Shown: piece after piece, positions 8,001-14,991 of the stretch
Position numbering within the stretch: position 1 is the stretch's first letter
Layout of the letters: each line of letters opens with the position of its first letter
From: UBA5500 sp023622465
GTDB taxonomy: Bacteria; Bacillota; UBA994; UBA5500
Direction of reading: 5' to 3'
Assembly (NCBI GenBank): GCA_023622465.1
Contig: JAMNZE010000051.1
Coordinates: 1-18,255 of the forward strand
Length of the DNA stretch: 18,255 nucleotides
The notes under the pieces: model-generated
Seen by the model: the letters and a program-made list of their open reading frames with translations, nothing else
Databases searched by the model: none
Told to the model about the DNA's origin: nothing
Program-made: the position numbers and the translations under genes

Positions 8001-8820
8001 TGTGAGATTCCCCTCCTCCTTTTCCTTCGCTTAGGGATAATAACCCCTGGGCTAGCAGTCTGTCCACTAGCTGCCGCGCCTGCTGGCGGGCATCGCCCAG
8101 CAGCCTTTCACTTTCTTTTTCCCGGGTAGGCACGAAGGTTTTTGTCACTTGGGTGGCTGAGCCATGCAAACCTATACAGTCCGGATCCGCATTAACATCG
8201 TCGGCGGACCATAGTGCTACTTGTTGGTCCTGGGCCTTTCTTAAGCCGCTGATGGAAGGCAGGCGGGGCAAATTGATGTCTTTAACCACGGTGATCAGGG
8301 CCGGTAATTCTAGTTCTACCGTCTCTTCACCCGTATCGGTTAAGCGCCGGCAGCAAATCTTTTGCCGGTCAATCTTTACGATCTGCTGCACATTGGTCAC
8401 GTGGGGTATACCCAGCTTCTCCGCCAAGCTGGGGCCTACCTGGGCCGTATCACCATCGGTAGCCTGTTTGCCACAAATGATAAGGTCAAAGGAGCCTAGG
8501 CGGTCGATACCTTTAGCCAGAGCATAGGCGGTGGCCAGGGTATCGGCGCCGGCGAATTTGCGGTCGGTGAGGAGAACTGCCCGATCGGCGCCTAGAGCCA
8601 GAGTGGTTTTCAATAAACCGGCCACACTAGGTATGCCCATGCTGATGGTGGTAACCTGTCCTCCTAGGGATTCTTTCAGGCGTAAAGCTTCTTCCAGTGC
8701 ATAGCTGTCGTAGGGGTTAATTATACTGGCCACACCTTCACGGATGATGGTACCCGTTTCCCGATTCAGTTTCACTTCATTGCTGGCAGGCACTTGTTTT
8801 ACACAGACAACGATGTTCAC
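7993..8820 (-). CDS. etfB: Electron transfer flavoprotein beta subunit
   Basis: A 275-residue Etf beta subunit, partner of the downstream alpha subunit. The start is GTG at 8820, giving the usual MNIVVCVKQVP N-terminus; GGGGGTGA lies 6-8 bases upstream, inside the end of the glcD frame, and the GTG follows the glcD stop by one base. Earlier in-frame TTG, ATG and GTG codons exist but would add an atypical leader. The nucleotide-binding stretch TDGDTAQVGP (residues 121-130), INPYDSYALEEALRLKE and VVKDINLPRLPSISG are typical of this family. The gene is complete and overlaps etfA by 8 bases. In bifurcating Etfs this subunit holds the second flavin; sequence alone does not settle that here. Confidence 0.93.
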   Translation of the reverse strand: MNIVVCVKQVPASNEVKLNRETGTIIREGVASIINPYDSYALEEALRLKESLGGQVTTISMGIPSVAGLLKTTLALGADRAVLLTDRKFAGADTLATAYALAKGIDRLGSFDLIICGKQATDGDTAQVGPSLAEKLGIPHVTNVQQIVKIDRQKICCRRLTDTGEETVELELPALITVVKDINLPRLPSISGLRKAQDQQVALWSADDVNADPDCIGLHGSATQVTKTFVPTREKESERLLGDARQQARQLVDRLLAQGLLSLSEGKGGGESHNG

Positions 8821-8821
8821 C

Positions 8822-10279
8822 TTACTCACCCCCGCCATTCTCAAATAGGTTGCCCGGATTTAGTCGCTGGGCCGGATCAAATATCCGCTTTACGGTGCGG
8901 AATTTCTCTATGCCGTCGGCCCCATACATTTCTGCCAAGAAAGCGGTTTTGATTTTACCAATACCATGCTCCGCCGAAACTGTGCCTCCCATGGCCACAA
9001 TGGCTTGAGCCCATTTCAAATAGAGCTCCCTGCCCTTTCGATAGTCTTCAAGGTTCCGCGGCAATATGTTGACGTGAATATGGTTATTTCCTATGTGGCC
9101 AAACATGACCGACTCGAGGCCGCTGGCCGCCAGATCCCGGTTATAGAGGTCTACCACGCGGATAAGCTCCTGATCCGGCACCGCCATATCGGTACCCAGT
9201 TTGGTGATCTTGGGTTCAATCTGGCGCCTTTGGTCAATGAGCATGTTGACGCACTCGGGGGTGGCATGGCGGAAGAATTTAAGTTGCTCTAAATCGTTGG
9301 GTGTGGCTGCTACCCATGTGTCCTCTTCATTGCCACCGCAAGCTTCAATAAGGCCACCTAGTTCCAGCACCACCTGGTAAAGTTCTTCGTCGCTGTTGCC
9401 ATGCCATTCCAAATAGATGGCCGTGTGATAATGGGGGCGCAACTCCTGCAGTTGGCCAAAGGCCGGGTTATGCTCCCTTTGCTGGCGCAAGAGAGCGAGG
9501 GCATCACAGTTAAAATATTCGATGGCCACCGGCTTTGGTAGGCGCGGGGCCTGTAGATTGTCCACCTCTTCTCCCCGAACGGCCCGCACCAACCGCAAAG
9601 CCGCCTCTTCGGTGGGCATAAAGGCTGTTATTCCCCACAGGGCCTTAGGGGCGGGCAGAAGTTTGAGTTCGGCCTCCACGATTATTCCTAAGGTGCCTTC
9701 CGAACCGATAAAGAGGTCGATCAGGTCCATATCCTGTTTTAAGTAATAGCCGGAAGCATTCTTGACCTCTGGCATGGTGAGTGGAGGCAACTCACCAGAG
9801 ATAGTTTCTCCCTCGTCGGTCTGCACACAGAAACGACCGTCCTCTACCCGATGTTGGCCGCGCCTAAGGGTAAGCGTATGGCCGTTCGAAGTAGGTTAGG
9901 GCACCGGAGGCGTTGCAGGCGATCATGCCGCCGATAGAGGCTGATGTTTCCGTCGGGTCCGGTGGGAAGAAATAGGGTCCCTGTTGCCGCAGCTTATCTA
10001 GGGCGGCAATAGATGCGGGTGTCCAAGTATTAGTGGAGAAGTTCAGACTTTGTAATGCCTGACGGATTTCGGTCAGTAGGACCCCCGGCTCTACTATTAG
10101 AAAGAAGGTATTATTGACCGGATCGTGTCTTAAGCCCTTGATGCGGTTTAAGCGGCTTCCTTAACTTCCTCTAGGGAGCAGGGAAATGAAATAGATTCGG
10201 CTTGACCAATACTCCGCGATTCGTCGCGCAGATAGTCTTGGAACTGATTATCCTTTAGATCGATGACAAGTTCAGACAT
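8822..10279 (-). pseudogene. FAD-linked 2-hydroxyacid (lactate/glycolate) dehydrogenase, GlcD/LctD-like, broken twice
   Basis: The gene starts at ATG 10279 (MSELVIDLKDN) after GGGAGGG and would encode a FAD_binding_4 plus FAD-oxidase C protein oxidising lactate, glycolate or a related acid and handing electrons to EtfAB. Three reading frames carry pieces. Piece one ends at EEVKEAA then a stop (about 10149). Piece two runs from RLNRIKGLRHD through EPGVLLTEIRQ, YFFPPDPTETSASIGG and CNASGALTYF (about 9888). Piece three runs from NGHTLTLRRGQHR to the end at 8822, including GSEGTLGIIVEAELKLLP, FGHIGNNHIHVNILP and SAEHGIGKIK. Family members have about 35 residues between pieces one and two, including the PxGxRTGxxGGAxP flavin-binding loop, and about 15 between pieces two and three (YG-x-TR-x-YV...). 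Both blocks are absent, so these are deletions, not single-base shifts. The 334-residue ATG-initiated tail from 9826 should not be functional alone. Confidence 0.85.
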
Positions 10280-10326
10280 ATGGCTATCCCTCCCACCCTA
10301 CAGCATATCAGGTGTTTTTAGTGCAG

Positions 10327-10363
10327 AGTTTGCATAAATGGGGTATAAGTTTGCGAATAATGG
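10327..10363 (+). promoter_or_regulatory. Two direct repeats spaced 21 bp, candidate AraC-family operator
   Basis: AGTTTGCATAAATGG at 10327-10341 is repeated as AGTTTGCGAATAATGG at 10348-10363. The repeat starts are exactly 21 bp apart, two helical turns, the usual arrangement for AraC/XylS-family half-sites. The second copy covers the -35 box of the araC-like gene, suggesting autoregulation, and both lie in the divergent region shared with the glcD-etf operon. The regulator assignment is inference. Confidence 0.5.
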
Positions 10364-10378
10364 TTTTCTATCTATAAT
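10351..10378 (+). promoter_or_regulatory. Promoter of the AraC-family gene
   Basis: TTGCGA at 10351-10356 and a perfect TATAAT at 10373-10378 are separated by 16 bp, a good sigma-A type promoter. It lies 22 bases upstream of the chosen start codon and overlaps the second direct repeat. Confidence 0.65.
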
Positions 10379-10400
10379 GGAAAGTAAAGGGGGGAGGCGT

Positions 10401-11189
10401 ATGCGCCAACTCAATAAGGCGGGCTTTTGGTTAAGTCATAACAATGATCTGGATTGGCACATGGGCGGGTACCATCTGCACGATTACTATGAGATAAATT
10501 TCGTTCTAACCGATGATGTGGAGTTCTTTGTGGCGGAAAAGGTTTATCGGGCGCGGGCGGGAGCTCTTTTCGTGTTCAACGATTTGGACCTGCACCGCAG
10601 CGTATCGCCTCCCCAAGTGGTCCATGAGCGGTATGTGCTCTACTTCGATTCCCAGCGAGTGATGGCCTGGTCAACAGAACAGACCGATCTGCTGGACTGT
10701 TTTATCAACCGGGGTCCCGATTTTTCCCATTATGTCCAGTTAGATGAGCAGCAGTCTCACCGGTTTTTGCAGCTGCTGCGGCGGCTGGAAAGCTACGGCG
10801 AAAGCAGTGGTTATGGTAGCGATCTCTATGCCCGCATGGCGTTGATAGAGATCTTAATCCATGTCAATAAACTATTCCGCTCCTCCCCCTTGCCTGGCCC
10901 CCAGCGCCGGGAGAAGAAACTGGATCGGGTTTTGCCTATCATCCGGTATATCCAAGAGAATTTGGCTGGGGATTTATCTCTTGACCATCTAAGCAAAACC
11001 TTCTTTCTCAATAAGTACCACTTAGGAAAGATATTCAAAGAGGCCACCGGTTTTACGGTGACCGAATATATCATCCATCGGCGTATTGCCAATGTGGGTT
11101 ACAATAACTACTCCCATTTTATTCGCACCTTTAAGCGCTTGGTGGGCATCTCGCCCAAGCAATATCAGCTGAGCCGGGTGTCCGAGTGA
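10401..11189 (+). CDS. AraC-family transcriptional regulator with a shortened second helix-turn-helix
   Basis: A 262-residue regulator. The start is ATG at 10401 (MRQLNKAGFW), after GGGGGGAGGCGT; the upstream ATG at 10338 lies within the promoter. Residues ~15-85 form the effector-binding cupin domain (HLHDYYEINFVL, AGALFVFNDLDLH). The first HTH of the DNA-binding domain is complete (LSLDHLSKTFFLNKYHLGKIFKEATG, split here only by numbering 192-217). After HRRIA (226-230) the sequence jumps to NVGYNNYSHFIRTFKRLVG; relatives have about 18 more residues here, of the pattern xARxLLxxTxxSVxEIA. That removes the second subdomain's leading helices, in frame. The likely consequence is weakened or lost DNA binding. 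It is divergent from glcD-etfBA, which it probably once controlled. Confidence 0.85.
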   Translation: MRQLNKAGFWLSHNNDLDWHMGGYHLHDYYEINFVLTDDVEFFVAEKVYRARAGALFVFNDLDLHRSVSPPQVVHERYVLYFDSQRVMAWSTEQTDLLDCFINRGPDFSHYVQLDEQQSHRFLQLLRRLESYGESSGYGSDLYARMALIEILIHVNKLFRSSPLPGPQRREKKLDRVLPIIRYIQENLAGDLSLDHLSKTFFLNKYHLGKIFKEATGFTVTEYIIHRRIANVGYNNYSHFIRTFKRLVGISPKQYQLSRVSE

Positions 11190-11208
11190 GGCAGTCGTTA
11201 AAGAAGAG

Positions 11209-11245
11209 CGGGGCTATTCGCAAACTGCAGTTGCGAATAGCCCCG
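11209..11245. terminator. Hairpin H5 between convergent AraC-family and M20D genes
   Basis: A perfect 15-bp stem pairs 11209-11223 (CGGGGCTATTCGCAA) with 11231-11245 around ACTGCAG. TGTTTCTT follows on the plus strand. It lies in the 68-base gap between two convergent genes and can end both transcripts. Confidence 0.75.
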
Positions 11246-11257
11246 TGTTTCTTAGAG

Positions 11258-12409
11258 CTAACCGTTAAGAACAATATTTAGCATGATTTGCATGCCAATG
11301 GGAATCGCATCCTCGTTGAACTGGACCTTGGGGTTGTGTAAGGGGTAGGCCGGCTGGTCGGCGGGTACGCGAGCACCGAGCCAGAAGAGTACCCCGGGGG
11401 CCTTCTGTGCATAATAGGCAAAGTCTTCACCCACCATGCTGGCTCTCGGGTTCACAACCACATTCTCCTCACCCAGTAGCGGTTTGGCCGCCGCCAGTAG
11501 CTCTTTTAGCGCTTCCTCATGGTTGTAAACCGCCGGGTAACCATACAGATAATCGTACTTATAAGTGGCGCCATAGGCAGCGGTGATGCCTTGCACAATC
11601 TGCTCGATGCGGTCCTTCAGCAGCTGCTGGGTTTCTTTAGTCAAGCTGCGCAAAGAAAGCTGCAGTTGGGCTTGTTCGGCAATAATGTTACGGACCGTAC
11701 CAGCGTGGAAGGTGCCTACGGTGACAACACCTGCTTCTTGAGCGGCCAGGCTGCGGCTGGTAATGGTTTGTAGAGCACCCACGATTTCTGCACCAATAAC
11801 AATGGCATCGACGGCCCCTTCCGGATGGGCCCCGTGACCGCCCTTACCGATAACGGTTATGACAGCTCCGTCGGAATTGGAGGTGCAGTAACCGGGGGTC
11901 ACACTAATCTGGCCGGTGGGCAATTCGGGCTGCATATGCAGGGCGAAAACCTTTTCTACTCCCTCCATTACACCTGCTTCCACCAGCGGCAGGGCTCCAC
12001 TTTGTCCTCCTTCCTCAGCTGGCTGGAAAATGAATTTGACGGTGCCGGGCACCTCATCCCGCCGGGCGGCTAAAACAGAGGCTACGCCCAACAGAATGCT
12101 CACATGCATGTCATGCCCGCAGGCGTGCATTTTGCCGGGAACCTGAGAACAAAATTCTAGACCGGTTTCTTCTTGCACAGGCAGGGCGTCCATATCAGCC
12201 CGCAGAGCAATGGTACGTCCAGGGCGACCGCCCACCAGGGTGCCCACCACAGCCGTGGAGTCGGGGTAACGGGTAACCTGAATGCCGGCTTCTTCAAGCA
12301 CTTGGGCCACCAATTGGGACGTCTGTACCTCTTCATTGGCGATTTCGGGATGCATGTGCAGCTGGCGTCGCCAAGCAATTACCTGAGGTAGTATCTGCTC
12401 AACAGTCAT
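11258..12409 (-). CDS. M20D-family amidohydrolase (N-acyl amino acid/hippurate hydrolase type)
   Basis: A 383-residue zinc or manganese amidohydrolase of the HipO/AmaA/IAA-amino-acid-hydrolase group, which splits N-acyl amino acids. The ATG at 12409 (MTVEQILPQV) is chosen because AAGGGGA lies 8 bases upstream; ATG 12418 would abut that site, and a longer reading from 12451 would start inside hairpin H6. Metal-site marks are RADMDALP (70-77), HACGHDMH with Cys97, His99 and His102, and PAEEGG with Glu132-Glu133. The dimerisation domain begins at GKGGHGAHPEGAVD, and MVGEDFAYYA near the C-terminus supplies the last conserved acidic block. It appears complete and active. It follows two tandem amidohydrolase genes on the same strand, separated from them by hairpin H6. 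Confidence 0.9.
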   Translation of the reverse strand: MTVEQILPQVIAWRRQLHMHPEIANEEVQTSQLVAQVLEEAGIQVTRYPDSTAVVGTLVGGRPGRTIALRADMDALPVQEETGLEFCSQVPGKMHACGHDMHVSILLGVASVLAARRDEVPGTVKFIFQPAEEGGQSGALPLVEAGVMEGVEKVFALHMQPELPTGQISVTPGYCTSNSDGAVITVIGKGGHGAHPEGAVDAIVIGAEIVGALQTITSRSLAAQEAGVVTVGTFHAGTVRNIIAEQAQLQLSLRSLTKETQQLLKDRIEQIVQGITAAYGATYKYDYLYGYPAVYNHEEALKELLAAAKPLLGEENVVVNPRASMVGEDFAYYAQKAPGVLFWLGARVPADQPAYPLHNPKVQFNEDAIPIGMQIMLNIVLNG

Positions 12410-12439
12410 AGTCTTCATCCCCTTTTTTGAAGAATGAAA

Positions 12440-12469
12440 GGGCTGTCGCAAGAATGTTTTGCGCAGCCC
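12440..12469 (-). terminator. Hairpin H6, imperfect member, between amidohydrolase and M20D genes
   Basis: GGGCTG (12440-12445) pairs with CAGCCC (12464-12469) and CGCAA (12447-12451) with TTGCG (12459-12463), with T12446 bulged. It lies between same-strand genes, so it may terminate the amidohydrolase transcript or only attenuate it before the M20D gene. TTTCATTC follows on the minus strand, a weak T tail. Confidence 0.55.
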
Positions 12470-12496
12470 CTAGTTCAGTTTTTGCCATACTGGCTA

Positions 12497-13645
12497 TTAG
12501 TAAACAGGGCGTTTATAGACGCACTTGCCTTCGATGTAGGTTTCTAGAATTACGCTAGTATAGGTGAAGGGTTCGCCACTGAGAACGATAAAGTCGGCGT
12601 CTTTGCCCACCTCTAAAGAGCCCACCCGATCGGCAATACCGATAGATTCGGCCGGGTTAATGGTCATCATACGCAAGGTTTCTTCCACCGTCAGACCATA
12701 CTTCATGGCCACGCCGCCGTAGGCATGGAAGTAACGGCTGTCGAGGAAGGGGTGGTCGGTGATTAGGCTGACCTTAACGCCCGCCTTGTGCAAGGTGGCC
12801 GCGTTGGCATCGGTAAAGTTGGCCAATTCTACCTTACCGCGGGAAGAAAGCCCCGGGCCTACGTGGGCCTGCACCTGATGTTCGGCGAGAAAATCGGCAA
12901 TTAGATGGCCGTCGGTGCAATGCTCGATGCTAAACTTAATACCCAGCTCTTCGCAGAGGCGCACCGCCGTAACGATATCATCATGGCGATGGGCATGGAC
13001 GCGGAAAGGTATTTCACCCTTAATTACCTTATAGCCGGGCTCTAATTTGAGGTCGATATCAAAGGGTTTCCCTTCGGCCAAAGCCGCATCCTTTTTCTGT
13101 GTGTATTCGGCGGCCTTTTGGAAGTACTCCCGAATCTTAGCTGCCACACCCATGCGGGTGATGTTATGGTTGCGTTTCGGGTTTTCACCCAGTGCTCCCT
13201 TAAGGGCCGTCGGGTTTTTAATTACCATTTCATCGATAATGGCGCCGGCGGTTTTGCAGGCAAAGCCCAAACCACCGATGGGGTTGCCCGAACCGGGAAC
13301 GATTTGAATACTGGTGATGCCGCCTTCCCGGGCGCTGGCAAAACTGCGTTGCAGAGGGTTAGTGGCATCAAGGGCGTTAACTTGTGCGACAACGGGTGCC
13401 GACATCTCATTGCCATCGTAGGCGGTCCGTCCTTCCCCATCGCCCCAGATGCCAACATGGGAATGGGCATCGACAAAACCCGGCAAAACCACCTTACCGG
13501 TGAGATCTAATACTTGGGCATCGGCAGGAGCCGACAGGTTGGTACCGATGGCCGCAATCTTGCCTTCTTTGTCGATTAGCATCATCCCGTTTTCTAGAGT
13601 TTCCCCGTTAACCGGATAAATCTTAGCTCCTTTGACCAGTAACAT
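12497..13645 (-). CDS. Metal-dependent amidohydrolase (imidazolonepropionase-like, COG1228), second of a tandem pair
   Basis: A 382-residue cytoplasmic TIM-barrel amidohydrolase. An N-terminal beta-sandwich strand (GKVVLPGFVDAHSHVG) leads into the HxH metal motif, His61 and His63. Later marks are VHAHRHDDI, IEHCTDG and LITDHPF, corresponding to the barrel His and Asp ligands, and the closing VGSLEVGKDADFIVLSGEPF typical of the superfamily. The start ATG follows the upstream gene's TAG with no gap (TAGATG), and GGGAGGTG lies 6 bases before it, inside the upstream gene, so translation is probably coupled. It is paralogous to its neighbour, sharing GSGNPIGG/GSANIIGG and VGSLEVGKDAD. Annotated relatives are mostly of unproven substrate (cyclic amides, dipeptides, lactones). 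No signal peptide. Confidence 0.88.
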   Translation of the reverse strand: MLLVKGAKIYPVNGETLENGMMLIDKEGKIAAIGTNLSAPADAQVLDLTGKVVLPGFVDAHSHVGIWGDGEGRTAYDGNEMSAPVVAQVNALDATNPLQRSFASAREGGITSIQIVPGSGNPIGGLGFACKTAGAIIDEMVIKNPTALKGALGENPKRNHNITRMGVAAKIREYFQKAAEYTQKKDAALAEGKPFDIDLKLEPGYKVIKGEIPFRVHAHRHDDIVTAVRLCEELGIKFSIEHCTDGHLIADFLAEHQVQAHVGPGLSSRGKVELANFTDANAATLHKAGVKVSLITDHPFLDSRYFHAYGGVAMKYGLTVEETLRMMTINPAESIGIADRVGSLEVGKDADFIVLSGEPFTYTSVILETYIEGKCVYKRPVY

Positions 13646-14806
13646 CTAGCACACCTCCCTCTGGTAGACGACTTGGCCATCGATGATGGTAACATCCGCA
13701 TGGGTGGTGAAGTCCAGCGGATCGCCGGACCAAATGACTATGTCCGCATCTTTACCAACTTCTAGCGAACCTACCCGATCATCGAGGCCCACGTGTTCGG
13801 CGGACGCAAGGGTGATTGCGCGGAGGGCGGTGTCCCTATCCATGCCCCAGCCTACAGCCAAGCCGGCGGTTAGTGGCAACCATTGACCGGCTACTACCGC
13901 GTGGTCGGTGGTAAAGCAGAAATTGATGCCGGCGCGTGCAAAGGCTACCGGGGTTCTAAAATCGCGCTCCCGATTTTCCACCTTCGAGCCGTAATGGATG
14001 GTAGGACCTACAGCGCAATGGACGTTGCGCTCTTTGAGAAAATCGACTAGTAGGAAGCCGTCGGTGACATGCTCCAATACGTAGCGCACGCCGAATTCTT
14101 CGCAGATGCGAACGGCAGTTACGATATCGTCGTTGCGATGGCAGTGAATCATCAGTGGCAGTTCGCCGCGCATGACTGGCAGCAGGGCTTCGCTCTGTTT
14201 GTCGAATTTCGGCTTATCTTGTTCGCTCTTAGCTGCTTCCAATTTGGCTAAATATTGTTTAGCCTTAAGCAGTGCTTCGCGGAATAGAGCCGCATTGCCC
14301 ATCCGCGTAGAGGGTGCCTTTTTCTTGCCACCGTAAACCGCCTTGGGATTCTCCCCAAGGGCACATTTCATGCCGGTGGTTCGAATAAAGGCGTCTTCCA
14401 CAATGTGGCCTTTGCATTTGAGGGCGACGGCCGTGCCGCCAATTATATTGGCGCTTCCCGGCGGTACGCTGACGGTGGTGATACCGGCACGACGGAAATC
14501 GTCAAAGGCGGTGTCACGCATGTTAATGCCGTCTAGGGCATTGCACCAGGGGGTGAGCGGTTCGCTGGTTTCGTTAGTGTCTTGGCCCTCTCTACCCACG
14601 CCTTGTTCACCAATACCGATATGGGCATGAGCCTCCACAATGCCCGGTGTTACGGTGCGCCCAGCGGCATCGATGACATGGGCATCTGCTGGAATTTCCA
14701 GATTACTGCCGATAGCTTTTATTTTGCCGTTTTCAACCAGTATTTGTCCATCGGCAATAATGCCATTGGAAACGGTTTCTATACGGGCGTTAATAATAGC
14801 TAGCAT
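13646..14806 (-). CDS. Metal-dependent amidohydrolase (imidazolonepropionase-like, COG1228), first of a tandem pair
   Basis: A 386-residue amidohydrolase paralogue of the next gene. The start ATG at 14806 (MLAIINARIE) has AAAGGAGG 6 bases upstream. The HxH motif is His60 and His62 in IVEAHAHIG; IHCHRNDDI, LEHVTDG and FTTDHAV give the later metal-binding positions, and VGSLEVGKDADIVIWSGDPL closes the fold. Two copies with the same length but clearly diverged sequence suggest either a heteromeric enzyme or two related substrates; several Clostridia carry such pairs. The promoter just upstream overlaps a palindromic operator candidate, so this pair is probably a regulated catabolic unit. Confidence 0.88.
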   Translation of the reverse strand: MLAIINARIETVSNGIIADGQILVENGKIKAIGSNLEIPADAHVIDAAGRTVTPGIVEAHAHIGIGEQGVGREGQDTNETSEPLTPWCNALDGINMRDTAFDDFRRAGITTVSVPPGSANIIGGTAVALKCKGHIVEDAFIRTTGMKCALGENPKAVYGGKKKAPSTRMGNAALFREALLKAKQYLAKLEAAKSEQDKPKFDKQSEALLPVMRGELPLMIHCHRNDDIVTAVRICEEFGVRYVLEHVTDGFLLVDFLKERNVHCAVGPTIHYGSKVENRERDFRTPVAFARAGINFCFTTDHAVVAGQWLPLTAGLAVGWGMDRDTALRAITLASAEHVGLDDRVGSLEVGKDADIVIWSGDPLDFTTHADVTIIDGQVVYQREVC

Positions 14807-14844
14807 TCTATGCCTCCTTTACTTTATGAGATAATTGTTCATAA

Positions 14845-14864
14845 TTACAGGGTATACCCCGTAA
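14845..14864. promoter_or_regulatory. 20-bp near-perfect palindrome, operator candidate
   Basis: TTACAGGGTATACCCCGTAA is symmetric at 18 of 20 positions, with a perfect 10-bp core GGGTATACCC. It completely covers the putative -10 box of the tandem amidohydrolase genes, as expected of a repressor site for a dimeric HTH protein. I do not recognise the regulator. Confidence 0.5.
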
Positions 14865-14878
14865 CTATATATCTTCAA
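14851..14878 (-). promoter_or_regulatory. Putative promoter of the tandem amidohydrolase genes
   Basis: On the minus strand TTGAAG (14878-14873) and TATACC (14856-14851) are separated by 16 bp, about 45 bases upstream of the start codon. Match to the sigma-A consensus is moderate, but position and the overlapping palindrome support it. Confidence 0.45.
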
Positions 14879-14899
14879 CAAAAAGGTGTTGGTTCCTGT

Positions 14900-14928
14900 C
14901 TAGCAGAAACATAAACATAATCTGCTAG
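14900..14928. repeat. Inverted repeat CTAGCAGA/TCTGCTAG in the divergent region
   Basis: An 8-bp perfect inverted repeat (14900-14907 and 14921-14928) flanks an A-rich 13-base spacer. It lies just upstream of the -35 box of the SRP RNA promoter and upstream of the amidohydrolase promoter. It could be a protein site or nothing; no T-run follows. Confidence 0.3.
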
Positions 14929-14939
14929 GGGCCGCACCC

Positions 14940-14968
14940 TTGACTTCAAAGGCTAGCGGTATTAAACT
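14940..14968 (+). promoter_or_regulatory. Promoter of the SRP RNA gene
   Basis: TTGACT (14940-14945) and TAAACT (14963-14968) are 17 bp apart. Transcription would begin near 14975, about 17-20 bases before the mature 5' end, consistent with 5' processing of large SRP RNAs. Confidence 0.55.
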
Positions 14969-14991
14969 TAAATAAGACTAAAAAAGTTAAT

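Noticed and set aside
8153..8527. Plus-strand open frame opposite etfB
   Set aside because: Antisense shadow of a well-supported gene, with no start signal or family likeness.
9826..9826. Treating ATG 9826 as the start of a 334-residue functional dehydrogenase
   Set aside because: The frame begins in the middle of the FAD domain, and upstream sequence clearly encodes the missing N-terminal parts in other frames.
357..11090. A shared GCC trinucleotide near all five deletion junctions as a recognition site
   Set aside because: GCC is a frequent codon in this DNA and the junctions cannot be placed to the base without an intact reference.
13118..13510. Long plus-strand open frame opposite the amidohydrolase gene
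   Set aside because: It lies wholly antisense to a gene with clear family motifs, has no ribosome binding site and encodes no recognisable domain.
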